This document shows, one piece after another, positions 1 through 4,159 of a stretch of 7,034 nucleotides of DNA. The stretch's first letter is position 1; each line of letters opens with the position of its first letter. The position numbers were made by a program, and so were the translations under genes. Under the pieces are notes generated by a model that did no database searches, had not been told where the DNA came from, and saw only the letters and a list, made by a program, of their open reading frames with translations. The stretch comes from an uncultured Eubacteriales bacterium. GTDB lineage: Bacteria > Bacillota > Clostridia > Monoglobales > Monoglobaceae. The stretch lies in contig CATVQN010000054.1 of NCBI GenBank assembly GCA_958346135.1, positions 1 to 7,034 on the forward strand, read 5' to 3'.

Positions 1-33
1 TGTTAAAATTTTATAATGTTTCGGAAATGGCAA

Positions 34-122
34 TTATTCAGTAGGCATTATTTATATATAACGACTTTTCGTATGAAGCTGACAGATTTCATTTGAGATA
101 GTAAATAATGCCTGCTGAATAA
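34..122. repeat. 21-bp near-perfect inverted repeat around a 47-nt spacer
   Basis: The arms are 34-54 and 102-122, and 20 of 21 positions pair. The only mismatch, 42 with 114, would be a U-G wobble in RNA, so the RNA stem would be continuous. The spacer holds a second small inverted repeat, ATGAA at 73-77 against TTCAT at 88-92. The arms are AT-rich with a GC-richer core (AGGC/GCCT). It lies just upstream of the transposase promoter. It could be a palindromic insertion target, a small non-autonomous element, or the terminator of a gene to the left of the window. The sequence alone does not decide between these. Confidence 0.75.
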
Positions 123-161
123 ATATAAATCTGCATTATTGCTGAGTTTTGAGGGATTATG

Positions 162-170
162 TGATATAAT
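162..170 (+). promoter_or_regulatory. Extended -10 promoter for the transposase remnant
   Basis: TGATATAAT at 162-170 matches the extended -10 consensus TGnTATAAT exactly. The -35 position (about 142-147, CTGAGT) is poor, which is usual for extended -10 promoters. Transcription would start near 176-178, inside the left arm of the following hairpin. Confidence 0.6.
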
Positions 171-216
171 GAGTGCAAGGAAAAATGCTGAAATCGCCAA
201 AAAACCTTGCACTTAT
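169..216 (+). promoter_or_regulatory. Leader hairpin upstream of the transposase start
   Basis: AGTGCAAGG at 172-180 pairs perfectly with CCTTGCACT at 205-213. With one G-T pair the stem extends to 169-180 and 205-216 (12 bp), with a 24-nt A-rich loop. The left arm overlaps the -10 element and the predicted transcription start, so RNA made from the element's own promoter would lack most of it. RNA reading in from outside would carry both arms and could fold. The right arm ends 8 nt before the ribosome binding site and is followed by a short T-rich run, so a weak terminator role is also possible. Confidence 0.55.
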
Positions 217-237
217 GTTTTCATGGGAGATACAAAT

Positions 238-369
238 ATGTATAAATTTAAAAGTAGGCAAATCAGTTTTGCAGATTTTAATACCCCGATCGGTATGAAA
301 CTTAATCCTGATAATCGTTGGGTAAAGAAAGCCGAAATGATTCCATGGGATGAAATAGAACAGTGTTAA
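238..369 (+). pseudogene. Truncated transposase, N-terminal 43 residues only
   Basis: The ATG at 238 follows GGGAGA (225-230) at 7 nt and lies downstream of the promoter and hairpin, so it is preferred to the in-frame ATG at 139, which sits upstream of the -10 element. The 43-residue product matches, from memory, the start of IS1182/IS5-type DDE transposases of clostridia. The segments are a MYKF-type start, QISFADF, a KLNPDNRWVKKA block and IPWDEIE. Full-length relatives have roughly 450-480 residues. Similarity stops right after IPWDEIE, where the normal continuation (KRYA..LF-like) is replaced by QC and a TAA stop. The DUF772-like region and all catalytic acidic residues are missing, so the product cannot transpose. 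The family assignment rests on a short N-terminal signature, without a database search. Confidence 0.7.
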
Positions 370-480
370 CAGCGCAGGCCTCATCTTTCGAGACAGCATT
401 GGCGAAATATTTCAGAAGGTCATGGAGCTGTTGTAGTAGGATGCCAGCAAAACCAGCTTTTTTCACTGCATAAATTTTAA
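370..480. other. Spacer between transposase remnant and metY terminator
   Basis: No gene can be supported here. In the +2 frame relative to the transposase frame, codons are open from 359 to a TAG at 434-436. They encode about 25 residues ending in an amphipathic-looking segment (IGEIFQKVMELL). This could be the broken C-terminus of another gene, or chance. No IS end or target duplication is visible. Confidence 0.3.
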
Positions 481-514
481 GGCTGCCACAGAGACAAAAC
501 TCTTTGCGGCAGCC
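481..514 (-). terminator. Rho-independent terminator of metY
   Basis: GGCTGCC at 481-487 pairs with GGCAGCC at 508-514. An inner AGAG (490-493)/CTCT (500-503) pair continues the stem past a small internal loop. Read on the minus strand, the hairpin is followed by TTAAAATTTAT, a moderately T-rich tract. It starts 10 nt after the metY stop codon. Confidence 0.75.
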
Positions 515-524
515 TCTTTCTGTT

Positions 525-1796
525 CTATTTTACCTGTGCCAAAGCCTGTTCCAAATCCTCAATAATATCCTCGGCATTTTCAATCCCCACAGATAAGCGA
601 ATCAAATCAGGTGTCACGCCGGCCGCCTTTAATTCCTCGTCATTTAGCTGACGGTGGGTATGGCTGGCAGGATGCAGCACTGACGTTCTGGCATCTGCCA
701 CATGGGTAACGATTGCGGCCAGCTTTAAGCTGTCCATAAAGGTCACCGCTGCGCTGCGGCCGCCCTTTACACCAAAGGAGATTACCCCGCAGGAGCCGTT
801 TGGCAGATACTTCTGTGCAAGCGCATAATATCGGTTTCCCGGCAGTCCGCAGTAATTCACCCAATCCACCTTGGGGTGCTTTTCCAGGTATTCCGCAACA
901 GCCTGCGCATTGGCGCAGTGCTGGCGCATTCGAAGCGGCAGCGTCTCCAGCCCCAGGTTCAGTAAAAATGCATTCTGGGGCGATGGAATGGAGCCCAAAT
1001 CCCGCATGACTTGTGCAGTGGCCTTGGTAATGTAGGCGGCTCTGCCGAATTTTTCGGTATAGGTAATACCGTGATAGGATGCGTCCGGGGTGGTGAGACC
1101 GGGGAATTTTCCGGAGGCCTCCCAATCAAAATTACCGCTGTCCACAATGGCACCGCCCACGCTGACAGCGTGACCGTCCATATACTTGGTGGTGGAATGT
1201 ACCACAATATCTGCGCCCCATTCAAAGGGTCGGCAGTTCACCGGGGTTGCAAAGGTGTTGTCAATAATCAGCGGCACCTGATGGGCATGTGCTACCGCAG
1301 CCCACTTTTCAATATCCAGCACCACCAGAGCCGGGTTGGCGATGGTCTCGCCGAACATTGCCTTGGTATTTTCCCGGAAGGCAGCGGATAATTCTTCCTC
1401 GCTGGCATCGGGGTTTACAAAGGTCACATCAATTCCCATCTTCTTTAAGGTCACACCAAATAAATTAAAGGTTCCGCCGTAAACGGTAGAGGAACAGATA
1501 AAGTGATCTCCCGCCTGACAGATGTTAAACAGGGCATAAAAACAGGCGGCTTGTCCGGAGGATGTCAGCATAGCGGCAACGCCGCCCTCTAAAGCGGCAA
1601 TCTTCGCAGCCACCGCATCGTTGGTGGGGTTTGCCAGCCGGGTGTAGAAATATCCGTCCTCCTCCAAATCAAACAGCCTTCCCATTTCTTCGGTAGAACC
1701 GTACTTCCATGTGGTTGTCTGATAAATCGGCAGCACGCGGGGCTCGCCGTTTCCCGGCGTATAGCCGGCCTGAATACATTTGGTTTCTATATGCAT
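525..1796 (-). CDS. metY: O-acetylhomoserine sulfhydrylase (O-acetylhomoserine aminocarboxypropyltransferase)
   Basis: This PLP enzyme of the Cys/Met metabolism (gamma-family) group makes homocysteine from O-acetylhomoserine and sulfide in the cytosol, giving direct sulfhydrylation in methionine synthesis. The 423-residue product has the usual family length. Visible landmarks are YTR at 51-53, SSGQAA at 79-84 (phosphate-binding loop), D179 in IIDNTFATP (pyridine nitrogen), K204 in HSTTKY (the Schiff-base lysine), SVLHPASHTHRQ at 372-383, and R400 in IRLSVG (substrate carboxylate). The MetY-type insertion with FPGLTTPDASYHG at 231-243 and the GSIPSPQNAFLLNLGLETL block at 268-286 separate it from MetB/MetC. 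The start is the ATG preceded by GGAG (1804-1807) at 7 nt. The frame stays open 40 codons further upstream, but that part overlaps the -10 and -35 elements and is not conserved-looking. It stands alone, with its own promoter and terminator. Activity with cysteine or methanethiol as the sulfur donor cannot be excluded. Confidence 0.95.
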   Translation of the reverse strand: MHIETKCIQAGYTPGNGEPRVLPIYQTTTWKYGSTEEMGRLFDLEEDGYFYTRLANPTNDAVAAKIAALEGGVAAMLTSSGQAACFYALFNICQAGDHFICSSTVYGGTFNLFGVTLKKMGIDVTFVNPDASEEELSAAFRENTKAMFGETIANPALVVLDIEKWAAVAHAHQVPLIIDNTFATPVNCRPFEWGADIVVHSTTKYMDGHAVSVGGAIVDSGNFDWEASGKFPGLTTPDASYHGITYTEKFGRAAYITKATAQVMRDLGSIPSPQNAFLLNLGLETLPLRMRQHCANAQAVAEYLEKHPKVDWVNYCGLPGNRYYALAQKYLPNGSCGVISFGVKGGRSAAVTFMDSLKLAAIVTHVADARTSVLHPASHTHRQLNDEELKAAGVTPDLIRLSVGIENAEDIIEDLEQALAQVK

Positions 1797-1887
1797 TGTT
1801 ACACTCCATTCTGCCGTTCCGCCCCGGCCAAAATCTCTTCTCTGCGGAAAATATGCTTCTATGACAAGAGAAAATAACATTGTTTTT

Positions 1888-1916
1888 ATTATAATCCATT
1901 TTATGACCGATTTCAA
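1888..1916 (-). promoter_or_regulatory. Sigma-70-type promoter of metY
   Basis: On the minus strand, TTGAAA (1916-1911) and a perfect TATAAT (1893-1888) are separated by exactly 17 nt. Transcription would start near 1881, leaving a leader of about 85 nt. The leader holds only a weak 6-bp inverted repeat (1834-1839/1866-1871). It is shorter than a T-box, and I do not see a SAM-I riboswitch with its terminator, so sulfur control would have to be through a repressor or be absent. Confidence 0.8.
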
Positions 1917-1935
1917 TACAAAGTTTTTCTAAAAC

Positions 1936-1978
1936 AAAAATGCAGGGCAAACGCAAAACGTTAATCCCCTGCATTTTT
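1936..1978 (-). terminator. Terminator of the GH88 hydrolase gene
   Basis: A perfect 12-bp stem pairs 1936-1947 with 1967-1978, and an inner AACG (1950-1953)/CGTT (1959-1962) stem lies in the loop. On the minus strand the A-run of the left arm becomes T-rich sequence continuing to TTTT at 1934-1931. The structure also has a T-run on the plus strand, but no rightward gene precedes it. It lies 21 nt after the hydrolase stop and just upstream of the metY promoter, so it insulates the two leftward genes. Confidence 0.85.
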
Positions 1979-1999
1979 TATGTAATACTTTATTCTACA

Positions 2000-3109
2000 T
2001 TACGGCTCATACCAGAAAATATCCCGGTTGCCCAGCAGCCGGCTGACAGCCTCCATAAAGAAGTAGTCCCCGTAAATCAGCCCCACATTGACATTTTGGT
2101 TGGCTGTACAGTGTCCCGTACCCTCTCTTAAGATACACTGTTTGTCATTGTCCAGGTTGCTGTAATGGTCTGCAAGAGACTGAAGCATCCGAAGTGCCGC
2201 CTTCTGATAAACCTCCTTCTCACAGTCCGGAACATGCTCCGCCAACTCCAGCAGTCCGCACGCCGTACAGGCAGATGCCGAGGTATCTCTTGGGGTATCA
2301 GCTCTGCGCTCCACGCGGAAATCCCAGTGGGCAACATAGTCCTCCGGCAGATTTGCCAAAAAGAAGCTTGCAACTTTTTTTGCGCCGTCTAAAAACTTCT
2401 GCTCTCCGGTATGCCGATAGCTAAGCGCCAGACCGTAAACCGCCCAAGCCGTTCCCCGAGACCACGCAGAGGTCGGAGATGCGGCCTGACCCTGGATGGA
2501 TTCGATAAATTCGCCGGTTTCCGGATCAAAGGAGAGTACATGGTTTACCGAGCCGTCTGGACGCACAAAGTATTCCAGAACCGTATTGGCATGTGCCTTT
2601 GCAATATGACCGAATCTGGGATTTCCGGTAACCTCACTTGCCCAGTACAGCAGCGACAGATTCATACAGCAGTCGATGATTGCCCAGCCATTTTGCCAAT
2701 TCCATGCCTGAATAAACTTTCCGGCCAGGTTAAACCGGGATGCCAAAAAGGAGGCCGCCTTCATACAGCGGGTTTTGGATTCCTCGGTTTTTAAAATCCG
2801 GTACTGAGCACCGGCAGACAGCAGCCAAATAAATCCGGCATCGTGATCTACACTCCAGAATTCGTCTAATACCACATCCAGCTTCTTTTCAACCTCAGCC
2901 GCAGTTTCGGCATACTTCTTATCTCCGCTCTGCTGATACGCCATCCACAGCATTCCCGGCCAAAAACCGTTGGTCCACCAGCTGAGATGCATATTATCAT
3001 ACACATCGTCCTTGCAGGCGTGAGGAAAACCCGCACCGATTGCCGCACAGTTTTTCTCCACCTTATTCATGATTTTTTCCATGGTCTCTTTTGCCCATGT
3101 CTGATCCAT
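2000..3109 (-). CDS. GH88 unsaturated glucuronyl hydrolase
   Basis: Family GH88 enzymes remove the 4,5-unsaturated uronic acid from the non-reducing end of oligosaccharides left by polysaccharide lyases (glycosaminoglycan, gellan or xanthan type), by hydration of the double bond. The 369-residue protein fits the family's roughly 370-400 and spans the (alpha/alpha)6 barrel. Key positions are D90 in VDHDAGF and D146 in IIDCCMN. By position these match D88 and the catalytic acid/base D149 of the Bacillus GL1 enzyme. H190, Q207 and R218 in SAWSRGTAW match its substrate-contacting residues. The SRGTAWAVYGLALSYRHTG block is typical of GH88 rather than GH105. There is no signal peptide, so it acts in the cytosol on imported oligosaccharides. 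The ATG at 3109 follows GGAGG (3117-3121) at 7 nt; an ATG six codons upstream would place that site inside the coding region. It is monocistronic and divergent from an AraC regulator. The exact substrate cannot be read from the sequence. Confidence 0.93.
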   Translation of the reverse strand: MDQTWAKETMEKIMNKVEKNCAAIGAGFPHACKDDVYDNMHLSWWTNGFWPGMLWMAYQQSGDKKYAETAAEVEKKLDVVLDEFWSVDHDAGFIWLLSAGAQYRILKTEESKTRCMKAASFLASRFNLAGKFIQAWNWQNGWAIIDCCMNLSLLYWASEVTGNPRFGHIAKAHANTVLEYFVRPDGSVNHVLSFDPETGEFIESIQGQAASPTSAWSRGTAWAVYGLALSYRHTGEQKFLDGAKKVASFFLANLPEDYVAHWDFRVERRADTPRDTSASACTACGLLELAEHVPDCEKEVYQKAALRMLQSLADHYSNLDNDKQCILREGTGHCTANQNVNVGLIYGDYFFMEAVSRLLGNRDIFWYEP

Positions 3110-3174
3110 TTTTCTTCCTCCTTTCATAAAGCGCCCTTCACCTTTATGATCGATTTTTTGAAATTTGTATTTTT

Positions 3175-3203
3175 ATGATAACCTCTCTTTACTTTTGCGT
3201 CCA
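3175..3203 (-). promoter_or_regulatory. Probable promoter of the GH88 hydrolase gene
   Basis: On the minus strand TGGACG (3203-3198; 4 of 6 to TTGACA) and TATCAT (3180-3175; 5 of 6 to TATAAT) are spaced by 17 nt. The start would be near 3168, giving a leader of about 58 nt. The imperfect boxes fit an activator-dependent promoter. Its -35 half lies inside the divergent promoter. Confidence 0.5.
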
Positions 3204-3216
3204 TATAGGATATAAT
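3188..3216 (+). promoter_or_regulatory. Probable promoter of the AraC-family regulator gene
   Basis: TTTACT (3188-3193; 4 of 6) and a perfect TATAAT (3211-3216) are separated by 17 nt. Transcription would start near 3223, leaving a leader of about 34 nt with AGGAGG at 3244-3249. It overlaps the hydrolase promoter between 3188 and 3203. Confidence 0.65.
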
Positions 3217-3256
3217 GAATTTGTAATATCTTATGACAAAATCAGGAGGTAGTCCT

Positions 3257-4081
3257 ATGTTGGCAGAAGGTGAAAAAATCTATGAACTCTATGTGTTTCC
3301 GGTTTTTGTACATAACCGCATTGCCACTGCGGATTGGAAATTTGAACATGATGTACTCCTTTACCATAACCTAATTTATGTATATGACGGTCTTGGAACC
3401 TTTGAATATGGCGGCATCAAAAAACAGGTAAAAGCCGGTGATCTGGTCTTTTTTCCCAAGGGCTGCTGCCGCTCCATGCGGACAAATGCTTCCAGGCTAT
3501 TAAAGCTTTATACCGTTAACTTTCACGCTGCTCTCCCACTGAAAGAGAACGCCGGCTGGCGAATCGAACCTGCGGAGTTTCCCTTTGCATTTATAAAATC
3601 TCTGGACGACGAAGCCGTGCGCCAACAGTTTATGGTTTTGTTTGAACGACTGAATTTTTTGTTTCTTACCGGCGAAAATATGCAAAAGGTCAAGCTCAGA
3701 GAAACGCTTTCCGAAATTCTGGCTCTTGCGGATTTTTGTCAAAATCCCAAGTCCATTAGCTACAGCAGCCGAGACAAAGCCAACAAAGCCGTTCATTATA
3801 TGACCGCCCATTACGGAGAAAAGCTTACCTTAAAAGTTCTCGCCGAAAGCGTAGGACTGAGTCCCTCTCACTTTTCTGCGGTCTTTCGGGAGGCCACCGG
3901 GCGCTCACCCATTGATTATCTGATTCATCTGCGCATCTTCAAGGCCAAACAGCTGCTCAGCGACGGCCGCTCTGTCACAGAGGTGGCTCGGGCTGTCGGC
4001 TTTTCGGATATTTACTATTTCAGTAATTTGTTTCGTAAAATAGAGGGGGTTTCTCCCAGCCGTTACCGATCTATTTTGTAA
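3257..4081 (+). CDS. AraC-family transcriptional regulator
   Basis: This 274-residue protein has the two-part architecture of sugar-responsive AraC regulators. Residues about 15-95 form a cupin-like sensor domain, with a beta-rich stretch and an AGDLVFFPKG turn at 60-69. An alpha-helical linker or dimerisation region follows (about 115-170). The C-terminal DNA-binding domain (about 174-274) has two helix-turn-helix motifs: LKVLAESVGLSPSHFSAVFR (192-211) and the conserved second unit with VARAVGFSD (243-251), YFSNLFRK (254-261) and GVSPSRYR (264-271). The ATG at 3257 is chosen because AGGAGG lies 7 nt upstream; an ATG eight codons earlier would put the site inside the gene. It is divergent from the GH88 hydrolase and shares promoter DNA with it, so it most likely controls that gene, probably as an activator responding to an uronyl sugar. 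The ligand is inferred only from the neighbour. Confidence 0.93.
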   Translation: MLAEGEKIYELYVFPVFVHNRIATADWKFEHDVLLYHNLIYVYDGLGTFEYGGIKKQVKAGDLVFFPKGCCRSMRTNASRLLKLYTVNFHAALPLKENAGWRIEPAEFPFAFIKSLDDEAVRQQFMVLFERLNFLFLTGENMQKVKLRETLSEILALADFCQNPKSISYSSRDKANKAVHYMTAHYGEKLTLKVLAESVGLSPSHFSAVFREATGRSPIDYLIHLRIFKAKQLLSDGRSVTEVARAVGFSDIYYFSNLFRKIEGVSPSRYRSIL

Positions 4082-4120
4082 AACAATTTCCCTATCGTCT
4101 TTACACACTCCAAAAAAGCC

Positions 4121-4149
4121 GAGACTCCCGCAGTTTTTGCGGGAGTCTC
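4121..4149 (-). terminator. Terminator of the SLH protein gene, between convergent genes
   Basis: A perfect 11-bp stem (4121-4131/4139-4149, GAGACTCCCGC with its complement) encloses a 7-nt loop. On the minus strand it is followed by GGC and then six T (4117-4112), the expected order for the leftward gene, whose stop is 10 nt away. On the plus strand no T-run follows, so any termination of the AraC transcript here would be weaker. Confidence 0.88.
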
Positions 4150-4159
4150 ACAAAGCCGA

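Larger units (their letters stand above)
139..369 (+). mobile_element. 5' remnant of an insertion sequence (IS1182/IS5-like)
   Basis: This stretch holds a promoter, a leader hairpin, a ribosome binding site and the first 43 codons of a transposase. Neither end of the element can be fixed: no convincing terminal inverted repeat or target duplication is visible, and the 3' part including the catalytic domain is absent. The region is clearly more AT-rich than the genes to its right, as expected for an acquired element. The left boundary given is arbitrary, and the right boundary is the stop codon where transposase similarity ends. Confidence 0.5.
3143..3236. promoter_or_regulatory. Candidate AraC operator: repeated AATTTGTA and TTATGA motifs
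   Basis: AATTTGTA occurs at 3162-3169 and 3218-3225. TTATGA follows at 3173-3178 and 3231-3236, one helical turn further on (11 and 13 nt between motif starts). An extra TTTATGAT at 3143-3150 repeats 3172-3179. The two composite copies lie at the predicted start points of the two divergent promoters. AraC-family proteins bind such bipartite direct sites with two helix-turn-helix units. The region is AT-rich and the spacing differs by 2 nt, so this is a candidate only. Confidence 0.35.

Noticed and set aside
12..17. TATAAT near the left edge as a promoter
   Set aside because: The surroundings are very AT-rich, the -35 position is off the window, and no gene follows within reach.
139..237. Earlier in-frame ATG of the transposase remnant
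   Set aside because: It lies upstream of the -10 element and hairpin, whereas the ATG at 238 has a ribosome site and matches the family start.
640..1391. Other-frame open stretches across metY (640-1125 leftward, 1011-1391 rightward)
   Set aside because: They overlap the conserved metY frame and their translations look like shadow peptides of low plausibility.
1834..1871. Small inverted repeat in the metY leader as a riboswitch
   Set aside because: There are only 6 pairs with a 26-nt loop, no terminator or conserved core, and the leader is too short for a T-box.
1797..1916. N-terminal 40-residue extension of metY in the same open frame
   Set aside because: It would start inside the -35 element, carries no family similarity, and the ATG at 1796 has a well-placed GGAG.
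3110..3127. Six-codon-longer start of the GH88 gene
   Set aside because: These codons are the ribosome binding site itself (AAAGGAGGAAG) read as protein.
3233..3256. Eight-codon-longer start of the AraC gene
   Set aside because: The AGGAGG at 3244-3249 would fall inside the coding region, and it is perfectly placed for the ATG at 3257.
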